NCBI GenBank assembly: GCA_946902985.2 | Contig: OX336399.1 | Coordinates: 163,662,911 to 163,726,910, forward strand | Length of the DNA stretch: 64,000 nucleotides | Reading direction: 5' to 3' | Source: Meconema thalassinum | Lineage: Eukaryota; Arthropoda; Insecta; Orthoptera; Tettigoniidae | Shown here: piece after piece, positions 32,961-43,050 of the stretch | How the letters are laid out: the number at the start of each line of letters is the position of its first letter | Position numbering within the stretch: position 1 is the stretch's first letter | Position numbers and translations under genes: made by a program | Notes under the pieces: model-generated | What the model saw: the letters and a program-made list of their open reading frames with translations, nothing else | Told to the model about the DNA's origin: nothing | Databases searched by the model: none

Positions 32961-34403
32961 GACATCTAGTAGAAGCGAAGTTCGCAGCTTGGTGTCGTGG
33001 ACGGTAGCATTTGGTAGCGAAAGTAGGAAGTACTTGAAATTACCGTCTGCAGTCCTTACTTGAATTTAAAAAAAGTCCTCTGGGCACGCCGGAAGGCGGC
33101 GGTAGATTTCATCGGGCAAACTTGGGGATAGGCGAAAAGAGGCAGAATATGCACGTTTTCGTAGAAGGATCAGACCTCATTTATTGCGAGAAAGTATTTC
33201 ATAATTGGAGCTTAATTAGCTTTGTTTTTCGTTATTTTATGCATATTTTAAACATTGTATTGTCTTATGGGGACGGTAACCTCCTTGTCATTTGGGGTAC
33301 ATTTTTATACTTGTGGTCACACTGTCCTTATGCAAGGTTTCGACACTGATGTGTAACTATCTGTCTGTTACTTTTTCACGCAAAACTTTATCTCCCGCAG
33401 AGATTTAGGTTGTTTCCTCAGTTTAGGGGCTGCGACAACGCGGTCATGTAACCCCGTGTACTTGGGGTGAGTGTAGGATCTGTCTGATAAACAGTGTGAA
33501 TTGTGATGGCTGTATTAGTCTGTAATTCAGGTAAGGACTACAGACGGTCAATTTCAAGCAGTAGTTCCTAATGTTGCTACCATATACTACCGTCAACGAC
33601 ACCTAGCTCTGAACTTGGCTACGAGATGCCACCGCAACCAGCAACTCGCAACGAACGCTGGATCTTCCCCTCCAAAGGAAAGCATGCTGAGGGATTTTTA
33701 GCGCTCTTAGAAAATCCGACGACTTTGGCCGGCTTTGAACCCGGACCTCGGGCATAGAAGTTCAGCATACTACCAGTTACGTCACCGAGCACGCTTCTAA
33801 CTTAGTCAGATGGAAAGCTGAGTGTCATCGCGTGCAAGTGCGTTGTCATGGCAACGTCTGATGGCTCATCCCTCATCAATTTAGTAGTGTTGTCATGGCA
33901 ACCTCTGATAGCTCTTGGCATTTTCTTATAATTCCGAAATAATTTTTCTCATCCCTAGGCGTAATGGTGGGTCATATCAAAAATTCTTTCAGACAAAAGT
34001 TTTAGGTAATTATTAGGGGAATATTGTCCATTTTGTACGGTTTTGAAATTGTGACTATTAAGAGAGATATGATTAATGTTTCCCTAAAAACCCACTTTTT
34101 CCCACCCCTTTGGTCAATGGTTGGTGCTATCAAAAAACTCTTCAAACATAAATGTTTAGGCCTTATTCAACACATAGTATGAACTTTGAATGGATTCGAT
34201 ATTTCAAATATTAAGAGAGTTATAGCGATATTTCACTTTTTCGAAAAAAAAGACCCCCATGTTCACCCCCGTCGACCGATTGTGCCCATTAACGAACTCG
34301 ACCGAGATTTTATAGGGATACATATTATGTAAAAAATTCAAATTGATTGGTGCAAAATTGCGGTAGTTATCGTGTCCACAAAAAAGTGATATATGTATAT
34401 AAA

Positions 34404-34577
34404 TTAACGAAGGAGTCGTCCTGCAGTAACTTGAACCTAGGAAGTACAGAACCTTCGAGAAGACTGAAAACCCTCCTTTGGAACGTTGAGGGACTCATGG
34501 GGGTTATCAGTTTAGCCCCAGATATCTTCGACCAGTACGATTTAGTAATACTGACAGAACCTTTTTTGACAAGATAG
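34404..34577 (+). pseudogene. N-terminal fragment of an APE-type endonuclease
   Basis: SRRLKTLLWNVEGL and YDLVILTEPFLT match the first strand and the E-containing second motif of APE-like endonucleases of non-LTR elements (N in WNVEG, E in LTEPF). A stop at 34575-34577 ends it. The remaining 150-200 residues with the catalytic His and Asp are absent, so target nicking by this copy is not possible. Confidence 0.65.
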
Positions 34578-34614
34578 TGGTCGTATAGCATCCGGAGACC
34601 TGGACAACGCAACG

Positions 34615-36591
34615 GTGAATTTGGAAAAACTTATCTTGCAGGCAGTACTTCCCAGAGTACATTCAAAGAGGAAGTCACAGGTGTGGTTTAACAGAGGTTG
34701 TTACTTCGCACGTAGAGAAGCTCTAGCAGCCCTTCATCAGGTACGAATGACACCTTTAGAAAGCAATCTGAGGAGTTACCATGACATAAGGAGACGGTAC
34801 AAACTCATCCTTAAAGAAGCAAAGGAATTGTTCCAAAACATACAAGAAAAGAAACTCATACAAGAAGTAGAAACTCACCCTTATAAGGCTCTAAACTCTA
34901 GACAACCTAAATTTCAGCGAAATATATCGATAGAGACCTGGCAAGATCACTTTACGTTGGTCCTTCAAGACCGGGACACTCGCCCCGCTCCGCGACCAGA
35001 GGGAGACCTTACAGTAGCAGAAGAACCCGAACTTTTTACCGAGGAAGAGGTGTTGAAAGCCATTACCAATAGTAAGAACAATAAAGCCTGTGGACCAGAC
35101 AACATCCTCAATGAGCATCTGAAGGAATCCACAACACAATTGAAAAGATGTGTAACCTCTCTATTTAACGGATGTCTACGTAAAGGTACAATTCCCGCGA
35201 ACTGGAGGAAATCGACAGTTAAAATGTTGTACAAAGGGAAAGGCGACAGCGGGGACCCGAACTCATACAGGGGGATTGCCCTTGAGTGTTCGTTATTGAA
35301 AATCCTCACAAAATTAATTTGCGAGCGCCTCACGTCCACGATTGAAGGGTGGATACCTGACGAACAATTCGGGTTTCGAAAGGGTAGATCTGCCACACAA
35401 GCCACCCAATGTTTACAGTTAGATATTGAGGAAGCTTTAACATTTCCACGGAGGAAACTGCATGCTGTATTCATTGACTACAAAAAAGCTTTTGACACCC
35501 TTAACAGACAAATTATCATCGACAAACTTGAGAAATTGGTAGGCGAGTTTAGCTACTTAGCTAGATTCATTAGGAATCTGCTGAGTAGTAATGTAATAGA
35601 AATCACTGACGGTATCATCACTTCTGAACCAATCGAGCAAACGAACGGAGTCCTTCAAGGCGATCCTCTCAGTCCGATATTGTTTACAATAACAACAGCT
35701 GACGTCACTACAATAGTTCCACCCAATGTCAAAATTTATATGTACGCAGGCGATATGGTAATGACATCTACAAGTGCAGAAGACCTACAATTCGCCGTGA
35801 ACAATGTAGCAGTATGGGCCGAAGATAACGAAATGAGTATGAACGAGACGAAGACAGTCACTATGTCCTTCAGAAGGGGAGGAAAGCCCGCGACGTTTCA
35901 TTACAAAGGCACCCCCCTGACTACAGTCTCCCATTTCCTGTACCTGGGGGTGACTATGCAGACATCTGGGAACGTCTTCACGATGCACGTGAGAGAGAGG
36001 CTAGACGCTGCACTGACGGCTATGAGCGACATCGAGCATCTACGCAGCCTATCCCTGAAGATGGCAATACGACTTTTTTGGTTAAAAATAGCACCAGTCG
36101 CGATGTATGGCCTGGAAAGTATTTGGAAACATCTTAGGCACAGACATCTGGCAACGCTGGAAAGGATCAAGGCAATGTATCTAAAAAGAGCCTTATGCCT
36201 ATCCAAGTTCACGCCCTCGCGGCTTGTGTATGTCATGACAGGGGAACTACCCTTTATGGAAGAAGTCAGATTACAGATGCTTCTGCCCCACACACCGGGA
36301 TTTGGGGAGTATTTGCGTCTCATGACAGCAAAGAGAAATGACATTTGGCATGAATTTTATACGACGGACGCTATGACTACACAGGACTGGATGCAAGGAT
36401 CCTACGAACTGAGACATATCTTGACGCGCTTTGCGGTCCATGGTTTCCACCACCGGGTCTGCATGAGAGACGTCTATCACCAACCAGACGAACTATGCGT
36501 GTGCAAGCTTTGTAAGGGTCCTTGCGACAGATACCACGTGAGGACGTGCAAGTGCAGAGAGGTGTCTCTGACGAAATTCTGTGAAAATTAG
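34615..36591 (+). CDS. non-LTR retrotransposon reverse transcriptase, catalytic Asp replaced
   Basis: A 658-aa open frame. RT blocks in order are KACGPDNIL, SYRGIALECS, EQFGFRKGRS, AVFIDYKKAFDTLNR (first catalytic Asp), GVLQGDPLSPILF, YMYAGDMVM and FLYLGVTM. The family's catalytic YADD is YAGD here (residues 377-380, 35743-35754), consistent with one A-to-G change. The C-terminal domain ends with a Cys/His cluster CVCKLCKGPCDRYHVRTCKC. The start Met is arbitrary: the true ORF2 would continue upstream into the endonuclease. The frame is otherwise free of stops, so the copy is fairly young but probably inactive. Confidence 0.82.
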   Translation: MNLEKLILQAVLPRVHSKRKSQVWFNRGCYFARREALAALHQVRMTPLESNLRSYHDIRRRYKLILKEAKELFQNIQEKKLIQEVETHPYKALNSRQPKFQRNISIETWQDHFTLVLQDRDTRPAPRPEGDLTVAEEPELFTEEEVLKAITNSKNNKACGPDNILNEHLKESTTQLKRCVTSLFNGCLRKGTIPANWRKSTVKMLYKGKGDSGDPNSYRGIALECSLLKILTKLICERLTSTIEGWIPDEQFGFRKGRSATQATQCLQLDIEEALTFPRRKLHAVFIDYKKAFDTLNRQIIIDKLEKLVGEFSYLARFIRNLLSSNVIEITDGIITSEPIEQTNGVLQGDPLSPILFTITTADVTTIVPPNVKIYMYAGDMVMTSTSAEDLQFAVNNVAVWAEDNEMSMNETKTVTMSFRRGGKPATFHYKGTPLTTVSHFLYLGVTMQTSGNVFTMHVRERLDAALTAMSDIEHLRSLSLKMAIRLFWLKIAPVAMYGLESIWKHLRHRHLATLERIKAMYLKRALCLSKFTPSRLVYVMTGELPFMEEVRLQMLLPHTPGFGEYLRLMTAKRNDIWHEFYTTDAMTTQDWMQGSYELRHILTRFAVHGFHHRVCMRDVYHQPDELCVCKLCKGPCDRYHVRTCKCREVSLTKFCEN

Positions 36592-37589
36592 AAATATATG
36601 GACACCCCTCGGAAAAAGGCATTTACAGTGACAACGACAAAATTTTGTATTAATGATGGTTCGTAAGAACCACGTTCATGCACATTGTGCGCAATAAAGT
36701 ATATATTTATAAATCATATATAAACTTTTTAACTAACGGTGGTTTTGGGGTCTAGGGGATGTGAAACGTGAAGATATGTCGAAATTTTCCGGAAGTCGAA
36801 ACATGGTACCAGTGGCGGTTCTTGCTATTGCGCAATGAACCCCCATTAAATTTGACAATATATTTTCCCATTTTGTCCCTATACGTAACAGAAATATTTG
36901 TCAGAAAACAGCGCAGAGTTCAAATGCAGTTACCGAGCGCGAGGAAGTGAAGCCGGCGCAAGATCTGGTTTGAACCCCCCGTCTTGGTCAATCTTTCCTG
37001 CAGAGTAAGGTGGAGCGGTGGCATGGGACATGTAGCGGGGGTTAGAAGGGAAGGGAACAGTGGATACAGGCCAAACGTGTATCCATCTTACACGCATGCG
37101 CAATAAGATTGCTGAATTCGTTCTTAGTCCAGCGACACAAGCCCTTCAAGGTTGCGGAAGAGGTATACACTCCGCCATCTCTTAACGTGTTTGTAAAATA
37201 ATGCGGCCAATGTGAACATACAGCGATAGTGCTCACCAGGGGCGCTGTTGAAAGGGTGCTTCATGGCTGCCACATTAGACTGTTTATGCATCGGTAATTT
37301 ATCCATGAATTTATCTCTATAAAGTAAACTACCTAGCTATTTATTGTATTTGAAGGCTAATTAAATAAACGATTCAGTTAGATTGAAATAATACCAATAA
37401 AATAGCGGAAGAACGTGTCTTGTTAGTTGTTACGCTCCTAAGTTATCCAACTCACTACTGTAGTTCCACTATTTTATCTGGTTTAAGTTAGTCACACTGT
37501 CAAGTGCTGGAACGTAAATCACTTTCAATATTTCCTTGTGCATATTAACTGTGTGAAATTAGTGACTGTAATTCGATTATTTTTCCGCG

Positions 37590-37875
37590 TCCCCCAGGGG
37601 CTCACATCTAGTGGGACGTGGATTGGCGACCGCGGGACCCCAGCTGAGTCTGGCATTGCTTCCACTTACTTGTACCGGGCTCCTCACTATATTCTTTCCT
37701 GTCGACCTCTCTTAGTCAACTCTTGTTGTCTTCCGACCCCGACGGTATTAGGGTATCCGAGGCCTCGGGAGTCTTTTCCTTTCTCGCCTTCATTGGCCCT
37801 TCTCTCATCTTTCCTGATCTCTCCTTCTTCGTGGGATCAGCCTTCTTTTCATTATAGTTCCTTTTCTCTTTAAGA
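37590..37875 (+). repeat. dispersed repeat R8, copy inside hAT-1
   Basis: CCCAGGGGCTCACATCTAG, GACCCCGACGGTATTAGGG and TCATCTTTCCTGATC follow the order of the minus-strand copy at 7145-7790. The 111-codon open frame at 37538-37873 is produced by this repeat and has no domain. Confidence 0.6.
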
Positions 37876-37917
37876 TTCCCGCCCTGTTTTTATGAATTGG
37901 CTCCCGGAGTCTCTAAA

Positions 37918-38394
37918 TTACATTTTGTGAGTTTTTTTTAACTCAAGCACATTTTGTATGTTTTTCAATCTACATTGCACTTTGTAAGTATTTTCGTCCT
38001 AAACTCCATTTTGTATTTTCAATCTCAATTGCATTTTGTAAGTACTGTATTTTGAATCGCGGACTTCCACATATTGTGAGTATTTTGAATATACCATACA
38101 TTTTGTAAGCATTTTCAAATTCAATTGCATTTTGTAAGTATTTTGAATTTCAATTGCACTTTGTGAGTATTTTGAATCAGAACCGGCCTTTTTCAATCTC
38201 ACTTTCATTGTGTATTTTCAATTCCAATTGCATTTTGTAAGTATTTTGAACCTCACTTGCATTTTGTACGTATTTTCAAATTCAATTGCATTTTGTAAAT
38301 ATTTTGAATTTCAATTGCATTTTGTTGAGTATTTCAAATCTACATTGCATTTTCTAAGTAATTTGAACCTAAACTACATTTTGTGCGTATTTTT
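37918..38394. repeat. AT-rich minisatellite, about 30-bp units, inside hAT-1
   Basis: Repeats of the type TTTTGAATTTCAATTGCAT and TTTTGTAAGTA, with about 14 diverged units. The same repeat continues after T3 at 39646-39740, so T3 was inserted into it. Short open frames on both strands here are artefacts of the repeat. Confidence 0.7.
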
Positions 38395-39645
38395 AGCCTA
38401 CTTTCGATTTTTGCAAAAAAAATGAAAGTAGACTTATGAGATCAACACAGGGAGAAAAATTGTGTGTGTGTGTGTGTGTGTGAGACTGTGTGTGTGTGAG
38501 TCTGTGTGTGAGTGTGTGTGCTCTGAATGTCTGCCCCCCCCCCCCCCATCCATTCGAACACGGTGAAACCGAATTGAACGAAATTTGGTAAAGAAGTAGC
38601 ACTAGCAAAGGGCACCTTAGTGTCATGTTTTATATCGCCGCCATCTTGACGGAAACGTAATGGCGGCCACCCAAATGTCAAAGCTTAAACCACATTACGA
38701 CTAACCTAATCATTTGATCTCTACCAAATTTTGCAACATCATATCTTTATGGAGGAAACATCCTTTGACCAAATTACAAGGTCATCCGCCCAAAAGTTTG
38801 CGGATGGCGGCCATGTTTGTGTGCAAATCGATTCCCCCTATTAATTCAAACACGGTGAAACCGAACGGAACGAAATTTGGTACAGAGGTAGCACTAGCCA
38901 AGTGCATCTCAGTGTCAGCTTTTATATCGCGGCCATCTTGACGAAAACGTAATGGTGGCCACCCAAATGTTAAAAGCTTAAATCAAATTACGACCAACCT
39001 AATCATCTGATCTCAACCGGTTATTGCAACGTTATACCTTTATGTATGTAGAATCGTTTGACCAAACTAAAAGGTCATCAGCCCTATAATTTGCGGATGT
39101 TGGCCATGTATGTGTGCAAATCGATTTCCCCCATCTATTCATTCACGGTGAACCCGAATTAAACGAAATTTGGTACAGATGTAACACTAGCAAATGGCAC
39201 CTCATTGTCATGCTTTATATCGCCGCCATCTTGACGGAAACGTAATGGCGGCCACCCAATTGTTAAAAGCTCAAATCAAATTACGACCAAGCTAATTATT
39301 TGATCTCTATCAAATTTTGCAACAACATACAGTACCTTTTTTTGAGAAGCATCTTTTGACTGAACTACAAGGTCATTAGCCCAATAGTTTGCAGATAGCG
39401 GCCATGTATGAGTGCAAATCGATTCACCATATCAATTTAAACACGGTGAAACCGAAGTGAATGAAATTTTGTACTAGCAAAGGGCGCCTCATATTCATTT
39501 TTAATATCCGTATAAGACGTTGTGTTTCTACAAGCTATTACAACCAACATTCAATCATACTCCTGGAAAAGCACAAAGAGTTATAACAATACCCATGGAT
39601 TTAGGAGAAAATAGGCCATATGTTATTTACTGAACATCTTGTTTA
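38394..39645 (-). repeat. T-family element, copy T3, inside hAT-1
   Basis: Reverse orientation. The left end has the hairpin AGCCTACTTTCG...GAAAGTAGACT (38395-38433), then a GT/CA microsatellite (38461-38520) and a C-run, then tandem units of about 293 bp with landmarks at 38764, 39057 and 39355. The right end has GGAGAAAATAGGCC and GAACATCTTGTTT, the inverse of the T2 5' block. This is the most complete member and defines the order: 5' block, tandem units, G-run, CA repeat, hairpin. Confidence 0.7.
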
Positions 39646-40440
39646 ACCTAAATTCTCTTTATGAGTATTTTCCTTCAAAATTAACTTTACCTTTTATAAG
39701 TATATGCATTCTTCATTTTGTGAGCCATTTCAATCTGATACTCGATTGCTGTAAGATTTGAAGTGTTGCATGTTCTTAACCAGGCTCATTACCAGATGGA
39801 GCCTGTCATACAGGTGCGTGTTTGTGCGTGTGTTTGGGAGAGAGATCGAGAGGGAAAACTTTGATCTTCACTAATAATGCTGATCCAGGGTTCAAATTCT
39901 GGTTGAGGCGAATGATTTGAACTCACTGTGTTTGAAATCGCTCATTGTAATGTTCATAACAATCTGTACGAATTTTGAGGTATCACATGAATACTGTTTA
40001 TCTTTGTAGTAGATTAATGGTCCGCCATTTGAAGAGAGTGCTCTTTTCTATTGAACCCCCAGTCCAGAAAGTCACGAGCCGCCACTGCATGGTACCCATT
40101 GCAATAGTTAGCTTTCTAATGAAATCTACCTAACAGATAACACACACCAATACAGTCATCACAATTAACACCAGATACACACACCTGAAGAACACAGGGC
40201 TACATGACAGCGTTGTCGCAGCCCCAAAACTAAGGAACCAACCAACCTTTCTTGTTATTAGTAACATGTATTTTATATTCACATGAATGAAAGTTCATGT
40301 GAAACTCGGAAACAAACGAATTCTTCCGTCATTGCAAAATTCATGAGGTAGAATTCAGCTGTTTGCCTCCTCTTTAACGATGCTTTAAGGTACGATTTGG
40401 AACCTCGCCGCCAAGGCAGGTTGGCGGCGCGTCCCTGGCG

Positions 40441-42006
40441 GCGCTGCGTGGGTAGTTGTGGTGTTTTCTTTCCTCACTGCCTGGGTGGTTGTGGTGTTTT
40501 CGTTCCTCGCTGCCTGGGTAGTTGTGGTGTCTTCGTTTCTCGCTGCCTGGGCAGTTGTGTTGTTTTCGTTTCTCGCTGCCTGGGTAGTTGTGGTGTTTTC
40601 GTTCCTCGCTGCCTGGGCAGTTGTGGTGTTTTCGTTCCTCGCTGCCTGGGCAGTTGTGTTGTTTTCGTTCCTCGCTGCCTGGGTAGTTGTGGTGTTTTCG
40701 TTCCTCGCTGCCTGGGCAGTTGTGTTGTTTTCGTTCCTCGCTGCCTGGGTAGTTGTGGTGTTTTCGTTCCTCGCTGCCTGGGCAGTTGTGTTGTTTTCGT
40801 TCCTCGCTGCCTGGGCAGTTTTGGTGTTTTCGTTCCTCGCTGCCTGGGCAGTTGTGTTGTTTTCGTTCCTCGCTGCCTGGGCAGTTGTGGTGTTTTCGTT
40901 CCTCGCTGCCTGGGCAGTTGTGTTGTTTTCGTTCCTCGCTGCCTGGGTAGTTGTGGTGTTTTCGTTCCTCGCTGCCTGGGCAGTTGTGTTGTTTTCGTTC
41001 CTCGCTGCCTGGGTAGTTGTGGTGTTTTCGTTCCTCGCTGCCTGGGTAGTTGTGGTGTTTTCGTTCCTCGCTGCCTGGGCAGTTGTGTTGTTTTCGTTCC
41101 TCGCTGCCTGGGCAGTTGTGTTGTTTTCGTTCCTCGCTGCCTGGGCAGTTGTGTTGTTTTCGTTCCTCGCTGCCTGGGCAGTTGTGGTGTTTTCGTTCCT
41201 CGCTGCCTGGGTAGTTGTGGTGTCTTCGTTTCTCGCTGCCTGGGCAGTTGTGTTGTTTTCGTTCCTCGCTGCCTGGGTAGTTGTGGTGTTTTCGTTCCTC
41301 GCTGCCTGGGCAGTTGTGTTGTTTTCGTTCCTCGCTGCCTGGGCAGTTGTGTTGTTTTCGTTCCTCGCTGCCTGGGCAGTTGTGGTGTTTTCGTTCCTCG
41401 CTGCCTGGGCAGTTGTGTTGTTTTCGTTCCTCGCTGCCTGGGTAGTTGTGGTGTTTTCGTTCCTCGCTGCCTGGGCAGTTGTGGTGTTTTCGTTTCTCGC
41501 TGCCTGGGTAGTTGTAGTGTTTTCGTTCCTCGCTGCATGGGTAGTTGTGGTGTTTTCGTTCGTCGCTGCCTGGGTAGTTGTGTTGTCTTCGTTCCTCGCT
41601 GCCTGGGTAGTTGTGGTGTTTTCGTTCCTCGCTGCCTGGGCAGTTGTGGTGTTTTCGTTCCTCGATGCCTGGGCAGTTGTGGTGTTTTCGTTCCTCGCTG
41701 CCTGGGTAGTTGTACTGTTTTCGTTCCTCGCGGCCTGAGTAGTTGTGGTGTCTTCGTTCCTCGCTGCCTGGGTAGTTGTGGTATTTTCGTTCCTCGCTGC
41801 CTGGGCAGTTGTGGTGTTTTCGTTCCTCGCTGCCTGGGTAGTTGTGGTGTTTTCGTTCCTTGCTGCCTGGGTAGTTGTGGTGTTTTAGTTCCTCGCTGCC
41901 TGGGTAGTTGTGGTGTTTTCGTTCCTCGCTGCCTGGGCAGTTGTGGTGTTTTAGTTCCTAGCTGCCTGGGTAGTTGTGGTGTTTTCGTTCCTCGCTGCCT
42001 GGGCAG
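40441..42006. repeat. 33-bp minisatellite, about 47 units
   Basis: The unit contains TCGTTCCTCGCTGCCTGGG followed by C or T, then AGTTGTG and G or T, then GTGTTT. Because 33 is a multiple of 3, three overlapping open frames arise: 542 and 426 codons on plus and 354 on minus. The plus frame encodes an 11-residue repeat of the CLGSCGVFVPR type. Two unit types (GCAGTTGTGTTG and GTAGTTGTGGTG) alternate in the middle. No signal peptide, splice sites or non-repeat domain support a gene. Confidence 0.9.
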
Positions 42007-43050
42007 CGTGGCAGAGGTTCAGTAAGCTGTTTACAAAGGTACGTGGCTGGGAAATATACGCCACACGACATCAATTATCCTAATAGAAGTAAGACGCAAG
42101 ATAAAGCATGGAAACAACAATCTACTGCAGCACACCTAGTGGTCTGGCGATCAAGTATGAACATATTGGCTCCCAAACATTTTTATTTTTATTTTTATTT
42201 AGGCCTAAGCGGGTCACTCGAATCCATACTTAACTTAAGGACTTATTTCCGTTACATAAAATTGGTCTAAAATGAAATGAAATGTCTTTTAAATGTTATT
42301 TAGATGCCGTATTATTTGAATAATTTACTTTTTCGGCCTTAAAAAGGCAAGAGATACAATTATTTTCGAATAATTGGTACGGGCAAATTAGCGACAAGTC
42401 GAGACAACTAGCGGACTTTTATGAAACGCCATTTTGGATAGCAGATGTATGCTCAATTTCCAGGCTTTGTATAATTTCGTTGCCAAAGGTGCGGCGCTGC
42501 GGAGTTCGAAATGTATCCCGTCTAAATACAGGGGGGGGGGGGGGGGGCAGAGTGGTGTAGCTGCTTGCCATTCACGCGGATGGCCGAGAATCGAACCCCG
42601 AAGACTGCAAAGTCAGTAACTGCATCCCGTCAAACCAATACGAAAGAAGGTTGGTTGGCTCCGACGACCTCAAACAACTGGAATATGCTGAGGACAGTTT
42701 TAAACCGGGTAGGATTATTAAGTGAATTAATGTGCAAGGCCACGGGACTAAGCTATCTCCGGATTCAAAATACTTTTACACAGCACAATATTTTTATAAC
42801 ATAACTAGATGCAAGGTAGGAACTAAAATTCGCATGGATGAACAAGGGTCCACAGCCAAGCCAGTACGGCTTACTACGGGCGCCAATCGCGGAAGTGCTG
42901 AAGTCAAAAGAGCGAACGATTTTTATTTAAGGTATCCAACTGTCTGAACCCGTCAACGACGGGAATTGAAGAAAGCTTCTAAATGGTTGAGATTGTTGTT
43001 TCAAGGGGTGAAACAACGAGGTCATCTGCCCCAGACAGAAAGCTTATTAA
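42007..43050. other. unassigned sequence with a homopolymer G-run and tRNA-like SINE debris
   Basis: A run of about 18 G at about 42530 is followed by GCAGAGTGGTGTAGCTGC and a reversed box B-like AGAATCGAACCCC, which suggests a degraded SINE. Near 42990-43045 GTTGTTTCAAGGGG and GAGGTCATCTGCCCC resemble the stretch at 7037-7075 and may be another SINE tail. Open frames are short and featureless. Confidence 0.4.

Larger units (their letters stand above)
34400..36721 (+). mobile_element. non-LTR retrotransposon inserted in an AT microsatellite of FB2
   Basis: The element begins after TATATGTATATAAAT and ends at an AATAAAGTATAT-type tail near 36700, within what is an AT run in the other A copies (15706-15729, 16841-16851, 18270-18312). 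It contains an endonuclease N-terminal piece and a complete-looking RT. Its 2.3 kb is short for the class, because most of the endonuclease is deleted. Exact ends cannot be fixed because target and tail are both AT-rich. Confidence 0.65.
36810..40087. mobile_element. hAT-1: 3.3-kb non-autonomous hAT element
   Basis: Ends CAGTGGCGGTTCTTG and the inverse of CAGTGGCGGCTCGTG, with an exact 8-bp duplication CATGGTAC at 36802-36809 and 40088-40095. The interrupted FB2 sequence is the block intact in FB1 near 15820. No hAT transposase (no RRR or hATC region) was seen. It carries an R8 piece, a minisatellite and T3. AACCCCCA-type subterminal words occur near both ends. Confidence 0.9.
33074..40131 (+). 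mobile_element. FB2: second A-family element, single unit, with two large insertions
   Basis: 5' end AGTCCTCTGGGCACGCCGG, then the A end piece, an inverted S2 derivative with the same central deletion as in FB1 (about 33415-33800), the A body (33800-34400), a short A piece at 36722-36809 and the final A piece at 40096-40131 ending AATCTACCT. A non-LTR element sits in the AT microsatellite and hAT-1 in the last block. Without insertions it is about 1.45 kb. This copy has no inverted arm, so the basic A element is a single unit. Confidence 0.78.
32414..40247 (+). mobile_element. SINE, family S2, split by an S3 and by FB2
   Basis: The S2 head and body (32414-32684) are followed by S3, then S2 resumes (32961-33070) up to CTTACTTGAATTTAAAA. 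FB2 follows, and the S2 tail reappears at 40132 as AACAGATAACACAC and ends in CCAACCAACC at 40247. The order matches uninterrupted copies, so one 0.5-kb SINE now spans 7.8 kb. Confidence 0.83.

Noticed and set aside
40441..42006. CRISPR array
   Set aside because: Units are contiguous with no unique spacers, and the genome is eukaryotic.
40397..42025. Very long open frames (542 and 426 codons plus, 354 minus) as protein-coding genes
   Set aside because: All three are produced by a 33-bp tandem repeat whose length is divisible by 3; no non-repeat domain, signal or splice structure supports them.
42530..42548. G-run as a quadruplex regulatory element
   Set aside because: Homopolymer runs of this length also occur at 28530, 38528, 59955, 60610 and 61320 and may be partly assembly artefacts; no linked gene.
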